33,707 bases of DNA from Leptolyngbyaceae cyanobacterium C42_A2020_001. Its GTDB lineage: Bacteria; Cyanobacteriota; Cyanobacteriia; Leptolyngbyales; Leptolyngbyaceae. The translations under genes were made by a program, and so were the position numbers. Shown piece by piece: positions 24,221 to 32,995 of the stretch (positions within the stretch are counted from its first letter, which is position 1; every line of letters begins with the position of its first letter). A model generated the notes under the pieces. That model did no database searches and had not been told where the DNA came from. It saw only the letters and a program-made list of their open reading frames with translations. The DNA is taken from assembly GCA_015272515.1 (NCBI GenBank), contig JACYLN010000003.1:1-33707 (forward strand), given 5' to 3'.

Positions 24221-24883
24221 ATGACCTACTCGGCACCCAGTCATACCGAGCCTGGATTTTGGGAAAACGAAATTTTGGATATGCTATTCCCGCGATCGCC
24301 CGTCCAGGCTGGGCAGTTTAACCAAGATTCTGATTTATTGCGGCAATTGCCCTTTATTCCAGGGCTGAAGGAACTGTTGATGACGCGACAGGTTCATGCA
24401 TTGGAACATGCAACGGTTTGGGTGTTGAGTAATATGGCAACCCAGCCGCGATCGCCCTTAAGCACTATTAATAGTGAATCGCTGGGTGGGCTATCTACTG
24501 AGCGTGGCTTCTACCTCTACGGTACAGTTGCCACCGAGGATCTGAGCCGGGCAGCGCAAACAGCTTTACGCCGCATTATTTCTGGTGAGTGGGAGTTGGC
24601 AGTTCATCCCCGTTGTGGCACAAACCTTTCGGTGGGAATGCTATTGGCAGCAGGTTTGGCACTGGGTGCTTCTGTTTTGCTGCCGCGTGGACCAATCGAG
24701 CAATTGTTGGGGGTGGGCGTGGCTACAATGACCGCAGCTCACCTGGCTCCGGAGGTGGGTGCCTGGGCACAGCGATACGTCACAACCGCGATTCCGTTTA
24801 ATCTGGCGATTTCTAATATTGTGGCGCTGCGCGATGCTCTGGGACGACCCGCCCATTTTGTGGAAGTTCGCTGGGTGGATTAA
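24221..24883 (+). CDS. DUF6391 family protein
   Basis: The 220 residues from ATG 24221 include RQVHALEHATVWVL, whose HALEHA core is highly conserved in this cyanobacterial family, SLGGLSTERGFYLYG, HPRCGTN and two hydrophobic helices (about 157-175 and 180-200). The function is unknown; the HALEHA motif suggests metal binding but that is inference. The frame is open to a GTG at 24176, but MTYSAPSHTEPGF is a more natural start. The stop shares the palindrome TTAA with the convergent DUF2470 gene. Confidence 0.75.
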   Translation: MTYSAPSHTEPGFWENEILDMLFPRSPVQAGQFNQDSDLLRQLPFIPGLKELLMTRQVHALEHATVWVLSNMATQPRSPLSTINSESLGGLSTERGFYLYGTVATEDLSRAAQTALRRIISGEWELAVHPRCGTNLSVGMLLAAGLALGASVLLPRGPIEQLLGVGVATMTAAHLAPEVGAWAQRYVTTAIPFNLAISNIVALRDALGRPAHFVEVRWVD

Positions 24884-25164
24884 GCTCCCGGTTGCCTTGC
24901 CTGCCGCACCATTGCAATTAGCGTTTGATGCGCGTCTTCCGAGTCTTGCAACACATGGTCAAACGTAACGCGGATGGAAACAGCCTCTCCATTCACCTGA
25001 GTCATCAAATCCATGCCTTCTGGGTCGATGGATTGCATCTCGGCAGCAGTAGCGGTGGGTGTGTTACCGTAAACTTTGGCGTAGAGGGCGATCGCGTCTG
25101 CATGATCTTCATTCATGTGTTTGCAAATGCGCTGGCTTACTTCGGGTGTAATTGGATCTGCCAT
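24880..25164 (-). CDS. DUF2470 domain protein
   Basis: The 94 residues form a stand-alone DUF2470 domain, recognised by ICKHMNEDHADAI, followed by the family's SIDPEGMDLM segment. The domain is otherwise found at the C-terminus of heme-binding, pyridoxamine-oxidase-like proteins. The free form in cyanobacteria has no proven role; heme or tetrapyrrole handling is plausible. ATG 25164 is preferred over ATG 25179. Confidence 0.87.
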   Translation of the reverse strand: MADPITPEVSQRICKHMNEDHADAIALYAKVYGNTPTATAAEMQSIDPEGMDLMTQVNGEAVSIRVTFDHVLQDSEDAHQTLIAMVRQARQPGA

Positions 25165-25302
25165 ACTCGTCACTCTCATTCAATGGTCATGGATCAGAAT
25201 ATCGTAAAACGTGGGGGAGTAGGGGCTGGTGGTTGGGGAGGATAGAGGTTCCGAGGGAATGGAATTTTGCATTTTACATATCTACCCCATTCTCGCTAAA
25301 CC

Positions 25303-26181
25303 CTATCCAGATCGCGGATCGAAGCCGTCGCGCAAGCCATCGCCCATCAAATTAAACGCCAGTACCATCAAGGTGATAAATAGCCCTGGAAAAAGCGTTG
25401 TCCAGGGAGAGGTGAGCGAGTATCCTCCTTTAAACGCATCTGCCAGCATGGTGCCTAATTCTGGTGTAGGCGGTTGGGCACCGAGACCCAAGAACCCTAA
25501 TCCAGCCGCTTCCAGGGTTGCCGTACCAATGGAGAGACTTGCCTGCACGATTACAGGTGCCAATCCGGCCGGAAGAATGTGTTGCCAAAGGATGTGTACC
25601 GGCGTTGCTCCTAATGCTCGTGCCGCCTGAACAAATTCTTGTTCTCGCAGGGACAGCACCATCGATCGCATCAGTCGAATATAAATGGGAATTTGCACAA
25701 CCGCGATCGCAATCATTGCTCCTTCAATGCTGGGTCCAGCTACAGTAACGATCGCGATTGCCAGCAGAATGGAAGGAAACGCCAACAAAATGTCGGTGAG
25801 CCAGTTGATCACACCCTCAACTCGTCCTCTCGCGTATCCGGCAATTAACCCCAGCGTCAGCCCAACTATCAACCCTAACCCAACCGATACCAGACTAATC
25901 AGTAAAGATGTGCGAATCCCGTACCACACCAGCGTCAAGACATCTCGCCCCAACGCATCTGTGCCAAACCAATGGCTGCTGCTGGGGGGTGCCAACCTTG
26001 CCAGGTAATCGCGGGCTGTTGCCGGATTGTATGGTTTGAGAATGGGAGCCAGGAACGCTAGAAAGACAAGGGCGATCGCGAGGACAAATCCAATTCTGCC
26101 CGCCGCAGATTGCCAAAAGCGTTTCCAGGCACGTTGAGTAAGAATATCCATCAAACCAAAACTCTGACTGCTTGAAGTCAT
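25303..26181 (-). CDS. ABC transporter permease, OppC/DppC family
   Basis: A membrane subunit for uptake of peptides, nickel or similar substrates. The 292 residues hold about six membrane helices, the N-terminal OppC helix and spacer (LKPYNPATARDYL), the SHWFGTDALGRDVL segment shared by OppC/DppC, and an EAA coupling loop (EQEFVQAARALGATPVH). The other subunits are absent from the window, so they must be encoded elsewhere. Divergent from the helicase gene. Confidence 0.92.
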   Translation of the reverse strand: MTSSSQSFGLMDILTQRAWKRFWQSAAGRIGFVLAIALVFLAFLAPILKPYNPATARDYLARLAPPSSSHWFGTDALGRDVLTLVWYGIRTSLLISLVSVGLGLIVGLTLGLIAGYARGRVEGVINWLTDILLAFPSILLAIAIVTVAGPSIEGAMIAIAVVQIPIYIRLMRSMVLSLREQEFVQAARALGATPVHILWQHILPAGLAPVIVQASLSIGTATLEAAGLGFLGLGAQPPTPELGTMLADAFKGGYSLTSPWTTLFPGLFITLMVLAFNLMGDGLRDGFDPRSG

Positions 26182-26260
26182 TCTCCCTCATCCCAACCAT
26201 CTGGCGCGGAAGTTTACAGTTCTAACAGATAAAGTCGTAGTGTAGTTCTGCTCACGCGTT

Positions 26261-28696
26261 ATGGGGATAACTGTTAATTGCGATCGCCTGCAACCGATTC
26301 AAGCCTGGTTTGAGCGGCAAGGATGGCAACCGTTGCCGTTTCAGCGAGAAGCCTGGGAAGCCTTTTTAGCAGGCAACAGCGGCATGATTCAGGTGCCCAC
26401 TGGTTCAGGCAAAACCTACGCGGCGGTGATGGGGGCGATCGCGGAGATGTTAGATACTCCAACGACTGGATTGCAACTGCTCTACCTCACGCCGCTGCGG
26501 GCACTTTCCCGCGATATCGAACACTCCATTCGCCGTCCGATTACAGAAATGGGTTGGAATTTGCGAGTCGAGTCGCGCACAGGTGACACCAGCAGTTCTA
26601 AGAAAACCCGACAACTGAAAAATATGCCAGAGATTCTGATCACCACACCGGAATCGCTAGCGCTAATGCTCTCTTACAAAGGAGCAGACCAGTTATTTAA
26701 GTCATTGCGAATGGTGATTTTGGATGAATGGCATGAGCTCATGAGTTCTAAGCGCGGCACTCAAACGGAATTATGCTTATCTCATTTGCGAAGTATCCAA
26801 CCCCAACTGCGGACATGGGCAGTTTCGGCAACGTTGGGTAATGTGGAGGAAGCCGCACAAACTGCCGTGGGACTGAATGTTAAACCTGTGATTGTGCAAA
26901 CTGATCTGAAGCGAGACACTGTGATTAAAAGCGTTTTGCCAAAATCGGTGGATACCTTTCCCTGGGCGGGTCATTTAGGTCTGCATTTATTTGAAGAATT
27001 AGTCAATGCTTTAGACATTCGTAAGTCTACGTTAATTTTTACCAATACTCGGTTCCAGTCTGAGCGCTGGTATCAGGCAATTTCGTTTGCCATGCCAGAA
27101 CATGCTGATAAGATTGCACTCCATCACAGTTCGATTGATTTTAGCGAACGAGCAGCGATCGAAGCGGGATTGAAGGAGGGACGGATCAAGTGGGTCGTTT
27201 GCACGTCTTCGCTGGATTTGGGGGTGGACTTTCAGCCTGTGGAACGGGTGGTGCAGATTGGCAGCGCCAAGAACATTGCAAGATTGCTGCAACGTGCGGG
27301 GCGATCGCAGCACGTTCCGCAAGGTACCTCTGAGATCTTTTTTCTACCTACCAATGCTCTGGAATTGCTGGAGATTTCAGCCTTTCGGCATGGGCTGGAA
27401 CAGGGCGCGATCGAGTCTCGCCGACCGCTGAATAAACCCTATGATGTGTTGATCCAGCATTTAGTCACACTCGCCTGTGGAGATGGTTTTCATCCAAAAC
27501 AGACTCTCAATGCGATTCGTCAAACGGTGTCCTACGCCAATCTTACAGACTCAGAATTTGACTGGATTTTGGAGTTTATTGAAAAAGGCGGAAAGTGTTT
27601 GAGTGCTTATCCTCGCTACCAGAAAGTAGTGCAGGAAAATGGCATTTATCGTGTCACCGATGCTCAAATGGCGCGCATGCATCGCATGAGTATCGGTACG
27701 ATTACTTCAAATCAACTGGTGCAAATTCGCTACATGACTCAAGGCACGATTGGCACCGTGGAAGAAGGGTTTGTGTCTAAACTACAACCCGGTGATGTCT
27801 TCTTTTTTGCGGGTAAGCAACTGGAATTTTTCATGCTGAAGGATATGGTGGTGTATGTCAAAGCGGCGAAGAAAAAATCAACGATTACACCCACCTGGGC
27901 AGGTGGAAATCTGGCAATTTCAGATACTTTAAGCACTCATTTAAGACAAGAAATTGAGCGAGTGAAGAAGTATCCTAAACAAAATGAAGAGTGCGATCGC
28001 CTATCCCCGATTCTACAAGCACAAAGCCGGATTTCTCAGCTTCCAGCGTCAAATGAATTTTTAATTGAATGCTGCAAAACTCGTGAAGGGCAACATCTCT
28101 ACGTCTTTCCGTTTGAAGGTCGGTTTGTGCATGAAGGGTTGGGTTTTCTCTGGGGGTACCGCTTTGCGAAACAGAAACAGGCAACGTTCACCATTTCCGT
28201 GAATGATTACGGATTTGAGATTTTAGCGCCAAAGGATTACCCATTTAAGGATTTATTCTCACAAGATTTTTTCAACTTAGACTCGTTGAATGATGATATT
28301 CAGTCGGGATTGAATATTTCGGAACTCACGAGCCGGAAATTTCGTGGCATCGCTCAAGTGTCCGGATTGGTTTTCAAAGGTTATCCTTCAGCGAAGAAAA
28401 CATCAAGTCAATTGCAAATCAGTTCGTCTTTGATTTATGAAGTATTCACCAAATATGAACCAGATAATTTGTTGCTCAAACAGGCAGAAATGGAAGTGTT
28501 GAATGAGCAGCTAGAAGTGCATCGGCTGGAAAAAACGCTCGATCGCTTGCGTCAGCTTACCCTGGTATGGAAAGAAACCAAACGTCCCTCTCCCTTTGCC
28601 TTTCCGCTGTTGGTGGAACGGCTGAACTCGCGTATGTCCAATGAGAGTTTGCTGGAACGCATCGAGTGGATGAAACAACAGTGGGCAAATAAATAA
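26261..28696 (+). CDS. Lhr-like DEXH helicase ('ligase-associated' type)
   Basis: The 811 residues form two RecA domains plus the winged-helix and Lhr core. Walker A is PTGSGKT (46-52), motif II is DEWH (155-158, followed by ELMSSKRG), motif III SAT (189-191), motif V SSLDLGVDF and motif VI RLLQRAGRSQH. DEWH with SKRG is typical of the Lhr branch found next to a DNA ligase, an exonuclease and a phosphoesterase in many bacteria, where it is thought to act in DNA repair. Here the downstream gene is a ComB-like phosphatase and none of those partners is in the window. The stop overlaps the next start (TAATG). Confidence 0.92.
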   Translation: MGITVNCDRLQPIQAWFERQGWQPLPFQREAWEAFLAGNSGMIQVPTGSGKTYAAVMGAIAEMLDTPTTGLQLLYLTPLRALSRDIEHSIRRPITEMGWNLRVESRTGDTSSSKKTRQLKNMPEILITTPESLALMLSYKGADQLFKSLRMVILDEWHELMSSKRGTQTELCLSHLRSIQPQLRTWAVSATLGNVEEAAQTAVGLNVKPVIVQTDLKRDTVIKSVLPKSVDTFPWAGHLGLHLFEELVNALDIRKSTLIFTNTRFQSERWYQAISFAMPEHADKIALHHSSIDFSERAAIEAGLKEGRIKWVVCTSSLDLGVDFQPVERVVQIGSAKNIARLLQRAGRSQHVPQGTSEIFFLPTNALELLEISAFRHGLEQGAIESRRPLNKPYDVLIQHLVTLACGDGFHPKQTLNAIRQTVSYANLTDSEFDWILEFIEKGGKCLSAYPRYQKVVQENGIYRVTDAQMARMHRMSIGTITSNQLVQIRYMTQGTIGTVEEGFVSKLQPGDVFFFAGKQLEFFMLKDMVVYVKAAKKKSTITPTWAGGNLAISDTLSTHLRQEIERVKKYPKQNEECDRLSPILQAQSRISQLPASNEFLIECCKTREGQHLYVFPFEGRFVHEGLGFLWGYRFAKQKQATFTISVNDYGFEILAPKDYPFKDLFSQDFFNLDSLNDDIQSGLNISELTSRKFRGIAQVSGLVFKGYPSAKKTSSQLQISSSLIYEVFTKYEPDNLLLKQAEMEVLNEQLEVHRLEKTLDRLRQLTLVWKETKRPSPFAFPLLVERLNSRMSNESLLERIEWMKQQWANK

Positions 28697-29433
28697 TGGG
28701 CAAATCAATGATCTTTACGCAAGCGGAATTTAATTTGCGCTGTGAATGGGGTGCAGCAGGGATTACCCAATTAGCGCCCATCAGCGATGTCGTGGTGATT
28801 GTCGATGTGTTGTCGTTTTCCACCAGTGTAGACATAGCCACCCGCAATGGCGCGATCGCCTTTCCCTACCGCTGGAAAGATGACTCAGCACTTGCTTATG
28901 CCCAATCCCTTCAGGCAGAACTAGCAGGACGCGATCGCGCGGCTGGCTATTCCCTCTCTCCAGCTTCGTTACTCTCGATTCCTGCTGGAACTCGCCTGGT
29001 GTTGCCCTCCCCCAACGGTTCAACGCTCAGTCTCAGTACGGGACAAACACCTACTCTCACGGGCTGTTTCCGCAACTGTCGGGCGATCGCTCAATATGCT
29101 CAAACCCTCGGTGCTAACATTGCTGTGATTCCCGCTGGGGAACGCTGGGCAGATGGCAGTCTTCGTCCCGCCTGGGAAGACTGGGTCGGCGCTGGAGCCA
29201 TTCTCAGCCATTTACCAGGAACCCGTTCGCCCGAAACTGAAGCCGCGATCGCCGCATTCCACCAGGCAAAAGACCAGCTTGCCACTTCGCTTGCCCACTG
29301 CGGTTCTGGCAAAGAATTAATTACCAGAGGGTTTGCGGCTGATGTAGAACTGGCAAGTCAACTCAACGTCAGCGATTGCATACCGCGTTTAGTTAACCAC
29401 GCCTACATCAATCAATCCCGCGATCGTGTGTAG
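28696..29433 (+). CDS. 2-phosphosulfolactate phosphatase family protein (ComB-like)
   Basis: ComB removes phosphate from 2-phosphosulfolactate in coenzyme M synthesis in methanogens. The bacterial homologues have uncertain substrates, and cyanobacteria are not known to make coenzyme M. The 245 residues contain VVVIVDVLSFSTSV, RLVLPSPNGSTLS and IPAGERWADGSLRPAWED, all conserved ComB blocks. The ATG overlaps the helicase stop by one base, indicating translational coupling. Confidence 0.88.
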   Translation: MGKSMIFTQAEFNLRCEWGAAGITQLAPISDVVVIVDVLSFSTSVDIATRNGAIAFPYRWKDDSALAYAQSLQAELAGRDRAAGYSLSPASLLSIPAGTRLVLPSPNGSTLSLSTGQTPTLTGCFRNCRAIAQYAQTLGANIAVIPAGERWADGSLRPAWEDWVGAGAILSHLPGTRSPETEAAIAAFHQAKDQLATSLAHCGSGKELITRGFAADVELASQLNVSDCIPRLVNHAYINQSRDRV

Positions 29434-29687
29434 ATGTAGTCATGCAAAAGATAGCGGAGCGAACAGCAAGCCTATCTAGAATGGACTTTTTAGCATAAGC
29501 TTGTCCTAACGACGCTTTTATTGCTGTCCATCACCAGCCGCAGATAGTTTCTAATGCTCATGAATAACCTCTCGGTGATTGGAATGCATAGACTTTGTTA
29601 ACTGGATAATTCGCAGTAACATCCTGAGAGACCGTGGTCATAAACATTGCCTACAACCAAGAACTTTTAGAGATTAAATGACAGGCT
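29434..29687. other. Spacer downstream of the ComB-like gene and of the TOPRIM-like gene
   Basis: This 254-base convergent gap is AT-rich and holds no recognisable gene, tRNA or strong terminator. Composition changes here from HIP1-rich, roughly 55% GC sequence on the left to about 40% GC on the right, so it is a plausible left border of an acquired segment. Confidence 0.4.
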
Positions 29688-30182
29688 TTACTTAACTTGA
29701 TTAAAAAGAAACGGCTTAACAGAAGAAACCATTCGCTCCAACTCTGTCTTGTTATGTATGAGAAGATCATGCCCCCATAATCCATCAGTATTATCAGCAC
29801 AATTAGCTGAAAGAGACTCTCCAATCGCTTCAAAACTCTTCCCAAGAGTACTTCTTAATTCCTCTGGATTAGATAAAACTCCAAGAACAAACACTTTGTC
29901 CTTTACATCATCTGGAATCTGTTTCTTTACGTAATCAAGGCGACCTTCTTCTCTATCAAAATCAATAAGTAATACAAACCATCTATTCGGATACTGTCGC
30001 ATTGTAGGTATAAAGTTCGTTGTGAACTTCTCTATTACTGCTTTCCAGCCACCGACATATGGCAAAACTTGAATTGATCGTGCATTCAGTTGAGGATGAA
30101 GCAAAAAAACATTTGCTAGGTCTGAGTCAGCCTCATCTTCGGGCAACACAAGAAGATGTGGCAAGTACTTATTAACGCTCAT
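29688..30182 (-). CDS. TOPRIM-like small protein partnered with an AAA ATPase
   Basis: The 164 residues match no named family I can state with confidence. The pattern suggests a TOPRIM or DUF4276/RloB-like fold: acidic motif LPEDEAD (Glu15, Glu17, Asp19) after a hydrophobic first strand, then D74-x-D76 in VLLIDFDREEG, then VFVLGVLSNPEEL. Such E...DxD arrangements bind Mg2+ in OLD-type and PARIS AriB nucleases. The C-terminal LWGHDLLIHNKTELERM looks conserved. The start overlaps the stop of the ATPase gene (ATGA, 30179-30182), so the two are coupled. No signal peptide or membrane helix. Function is inferred as the nuclease or effector arm of a two-protein system. Confidence 0.7.
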   Translation of the reverse strand: MSVNKYLPHLLVLPEDEADSDLANVFLLHPQLNARSIQVLPYVGGWKAVIEKFTTNFIPTMRQYPNRWFVLLIDFDREEGRLDYVKKQIPDDVKDKVFVLGVLSNPEELRSTLGKSFEAIGESLSANCADNTDGLWGHDLLIHNKTELERMVSSVKPFLFNQVK

Positions 30183-31282
30183 AATTCTGTATCACCAAGG
30201 ATTAAGCTATTTATAAGATCGCCACTAATAGATATTTCGCTCAGTGATCGAATCAAAGTTGGCTCTAGATGGCTTTTCCGATCAAGCAAAAAAGTATTTT
30301 CACTCGAAAATTTTCGGATAGCCTCTTCATTATGCGAGGTTGCCAAAAGTTGCCCATAGCTCTTGAAAGAACGTCGTAGAGAAATAACGAAATGTCCAAC
30401 CTCTGACAAAGACAGGTAATTATCAGGCTCGTCCCAGAAACAAAAAAGTGGTCCGTAATATTTATTAGCAGCTAAGACGACAGCGCAAAGGAAGAAACAT
30501 TTTTCTCCATCAGACAAGTCTTTAAATTCAATGGTCAAGTTTGTGTTATTTTTTTCAAACCTGACAATCATACTTTTGAAGTCTTTTCCGATTAATTCAT
30601 TTTGAATATCACTAATGTCGGGCATTACTGATTGGAGGTATTTGTCTATCTCCTTATAAGCAGCAGGATAGCGGCTCAGCAATCCTGAAAACCACTCTCC
30701 AAAATTTGAACCATCTCGTTTTGGCTCCAAAGTTTCACCGTTAGAGTCTCCAGTTATCAAACTTGGAATCGGAGCTAAAATAATCATGCGTGCGAGCCAA
30801 GTTCTGAAAATACGGAGTGGGTCTGTTTCCGACTGTTCCTGAATTACTGGAAGAGCAATAAGATGCCAATCCACCAAAAACTGAGCTTCTCGATTTCGTG
30901 AAGTAAGAGTAACTTGAGCTTCTTTTCTAGAGTAAACTGGCTCTCCTGAAACTAACAGTTGTTCTTCAAATAATCGAAGCTCTCTAAAGCCTTCTGGTAA
31001 CTCCAATGCAAGCACATATTTATACAACTTTCTTTCAAGTAGTGTCTCTATTTCAAATCGAATTGGAACGTTAGATCTGTTGGGGGGAAAATCTTTGGGT
31101 TGAACTAGTTGCCCAATCCTATTGATACCTCGACCAATGCTTTGAAGCAACTCTAGCGCACTAGCAATTGTTGATTTACCTACACCATTTCTTCCAATTA
31201 AAAGTGCGGATGACATTTTATCGAGAGAAAGCTCAAAATTCTCCAGACATCTGAAGTTATGTACATACAACCTTTGGAGCAT
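30179..31282 (-). CDS. AAA ATPase of the RecF/OLD/AAA_21 type
   Basis: The 367 residues have the ABC-like head of RecF/OLD-type ATPases: Walker A GRNGVGKST (30-38), signature LSDGE (256-260), Walker B FCFWDEPDNYLSL (Asp284, Glu285) and the H-loop LLATSHNEEA (His317). The N-terminal LQRLYVHNFRCLENFEL is typical of AAA_21/RecF-like proteins. It lacks a fused TOPRIM domain, so it is not a full OLD nuclease; the acidic partner is encoded by the overlapping downstream gene. The pair is AT-rich (about 35-42% GC in sampled lines) and free of HIP1 sites, unlike flanking genes. Defence pairs such as PARIS and RloAB have the same ATPase-plus-small-partner logic, but I cannot place it in a named system. 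Confidence 0.85.
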   Translation of the reverse strand: MLQRLYVHNFRCLENFELSLDKMSSALLIGRNGVGKSTIASALELLQSIGRGINRIGQLVQPKDFPPNRSNVPIRFEIETLLERKLYKYVLALELPEGFRELRLFEEQLLVSGEPVYSRKEAQVTLTSRNREAQFLVDWHLIALPVIQEQSETDPLRIFRTWLARMIILAPIPSLITGDSNGETLEPKRDGSNFGEWFSGLLSRYPAAYKEIDKYLQSVMPDISDIQNELIGKDFKSMIVRFEKNNTNLTIEFKDLSDGEKCFFLCAVVLAANKYYGPLFCFWDEPDNYLSLSEVGHFVISLRRSFKSYGQLLATSHNEEAIRKFSSENTFLLDRKSHLEPTLIRSLSEISISGDLINSLILGDTEL

Positions 31283-31476
31283 ATTAGAATAACTCCGAGT
31301 TTTGAGAAATGAAAGAACTTTTGGATAGTCTCCTTAACCAATGTACACTATCGACAAATTCAAACGGAGCCATACAGGGAAGGTATTGTTAGCTAAGCCT
31401 ACTACTCGTACCAAAAAGAATCTTCTTTCTGAGAAATCCTCTAAGCTTATATCAAAGCTAAAATCCCGAATCCCTT

Positions 31477-31833
31477 ATGTCTATTCAAGTTTACGGAATT
31501 CCTAACTGCGGTACCTGCAAAAAAGCTTTCACCTGGTTGGAGAGCAACGGCGTTGAGTACGAATTCATCAACACTAAAGAGCACCCGCCCACCCAAACTA
31601 TGATCCAGGAGTGGGTGAATGCCCTCGGCTCAAAACCGATGCGAAACACATCGGGACAATCTTACCGGGTATTGGGCACGGTCAAAGACGACTGGACCGA
31701 TGCTGAATGGGTGGAGGCGTTTGCCAACGATGCCATGCTGCTGAAACGTCCTCTGTTTGTTAAAGATGGAGCTGCGGTGCTGGTAGGTTTTCGCGACAAA
31801 GACGAGGTGATTCGGCAGAAGTTGGGCGTTTAG
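31477..31833 (+). CDS. Spx/MgsR/ArsC-family protein
   Basis: The 118 residues form a thioredoxin-like ArsC fold with the N-terminal redox motif GIPNCGTCKKAF (CxxC). The length and motif fit Spx, MgsR or YffB-type proteins better than arsenate reductase proper. C-terminal LLKRPLFVKDGAAVLVGF is the family's conserved end. No arsenic genes are nearby, so a redox or regulatory role is more likely than arsenate resistance. Its stop is 2 bases from the stop of the convergent CIA30 gene. Confidence 0.87.
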   Translation: MSIQVYGIPNCGTCKKAFTWLESNGVEYEFINTKEHPPTQTMIQEWVNALGSKPMRNTSGQSYRVLGTVKDDWTDAEWVEAFANDAMLLKRPLFVKDGAAVLVGFRDKDEVIRQKLGV

Positions 31834-31835
31834 AT

Positions 31836-32504
31836 TCAGTAAACCGCGATCGCCTTCACCAACAAACGAAACTCACCCGGTTGAAAATGGGGATTGAGTG
31901 CACCATTGTATTCAAATTTGCTGAGCATGAGTTGGAGCGATCGAATTCTTGCCGTATTCAAGCCCTGGGCGTTATTCACCGTTTTGGCACGAAACACTGG
32001 AGCCATTAAATTAAACGGAATTCGCACCGTCATCCACTGATCCGGCACCGTATCAAATGAATAGGCATAGGCAAGGCTATCCCAGGAATCTTCATCCCGA
32101 ATCAGGAACTTGTAGCGTTGCCCGTCTCCCTTCACCTGAAGCTCAATTCCACTGGAACCAGCTAAGTTTAGAGGCGGCTCAAAATTGCGGGTACGAATCG
32201 AGGCAAACCCACCAGAGTTGGCAGTCGAAACATAACCCGTAAATAGCGCGGCATCTTCCTGCCATTTCATCGAGCTAGCGCTGACACCGCCCATGACCAC
32301 ATCATCTAGCGCACCCCAGACTTGGGACAACGCATCAGATGGTTGGCTGAAGTCAAAAATTACACCCGCTTGGGGTTGGGGTGGTGGGGGAGGACTGGAA
32401 CCAAAAAGCATGTGTTGCAACCAACTAACGACTGGAATCGCTTCAAAGTAGGAGAGAGTCTGGAAAAATCGACCCGCATTCCACTGACGACTGGGTTGAG
32501 ACAT
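31836..32504 (-). CDS. CIA30 family protein (complex I intermediate-associated protein 30-like)
   Basis: The 222 residues contain the CIA30 beta-sandwich, identified by VWGALDDVVMGGVSAS, SGGFASIRTRNFEPP, GDGQRYKFLIRDED and the C-terminal PGEFRLLVKAI. In mitochondria the homologue helps assemble complex I. In cyanobacteria a link to NDH-1 assembly is possible but unproven. An N-terminal amphipathic stretch and Pro-run (SSPPPPPQPQ) precede the domain. Confidence 0.87.
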   Translation of the reverse strand: MSQPSRQWNAGRFFQTLSYFEAIPVVSWLQHMLFGSSPPPPPQPQAGVIFDFSQPSDALSQVWGALDDVVMGGVSASSMKWQEDAALFTGYVSTANSGGFASIRTRNFEPPLNLAGSSGIELQVKGDGQRYKFLIRDEDSWDSLAYAYSFDTVPDQWMTVRIPFNLMAPVFRAKTVNNAQGLNTARIRSLQLMLSKFEYNGALNPHFQPGEFRLLVKAIAVY

Positions 32505-32627
32505 GATTCAACCTCAAACAAACATTCAACCTGGAATACCCTCATTCTAATCACCCAGGCGCGATCGCTTGCTTAAAGTCCATAATTGTATTGTTAGACT
32601 GTGCCTCATTGATCGCTTCAGCAAAGA

Positions 32628-32995
32628 TCACAGGGCTTCGATTTTTACGATACCGCCCTCAACAGCATCAACTTGCAACCGATAACCGTAGAGCATTGCC
32701 ATTCCGAGCAGAGGTTCTGTTTCTGATTCTGCAATGTAAACGTCGCGGTACTGCCCATCCCAAATCACTATCGCAGTGTACAAATCAAATAAAGTTTCGC
32801 TTCCATCCCCAATGTAACAATATCAGATGCACTCCAGGGTAAATTCAGGGTAGCAATGATTGCAGAGGGTAAAGACAGAAACCCAGTGAATCCTGTATCA
32901 ATCACTGTTTCGCTTGCTTGTAGTTGCTGATTCGAGGTGCCTACAATAACAGTCAGCGTTGCTTCACGCCGTAAACTCACAACTCCTTGCATCAT
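32628..32995 (-). pseudogene. Retropepsin-like aspartic protease with a one-base frameshift
   Basis: The first 62 codons encode the catalytic DTG motif in ETVIDTGFTGFLSLP, a clan AA retropepsin-like protein. The frame then runs to a stop near 32768. In the next frame the reading continues with DGSETLFDLYTAIVIWDGQY, then LLGMAMLYGYRLQVD, ending at the TGA at 32628-32630, giving a normal protein of about 120 residues. Reading through needs one extra G in the minus-strand run GGGG (plus-strand CCCC, 32807-32810). So the copy has a 1-base deletion in a homopolymer: a real mutation, phase variation or sequencing error. The start overlaps the upstream gene's stop (ATGA). Confidence 0.75.

Noticed and set aside
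26261-28696. Helicase as part of the AAA/TOPRIM-like defence module
   Set aside because: It is on the opposite strand, separated by the ComB-like gene, contains HIP1 sites and has host-like composition.
29688-31282. Gabija or complete OLD-family nuclease system
   Set aside because: The ATPase has no fused TOPRIM domain and no UvrD-like GajB helicase gene is adjacent.
31477-31833. Arsenate reductase of an arsenic resistance operon
   Set aside because: The motif and length fit Spx/MgsR-like proteins and no ars genes are nearby.
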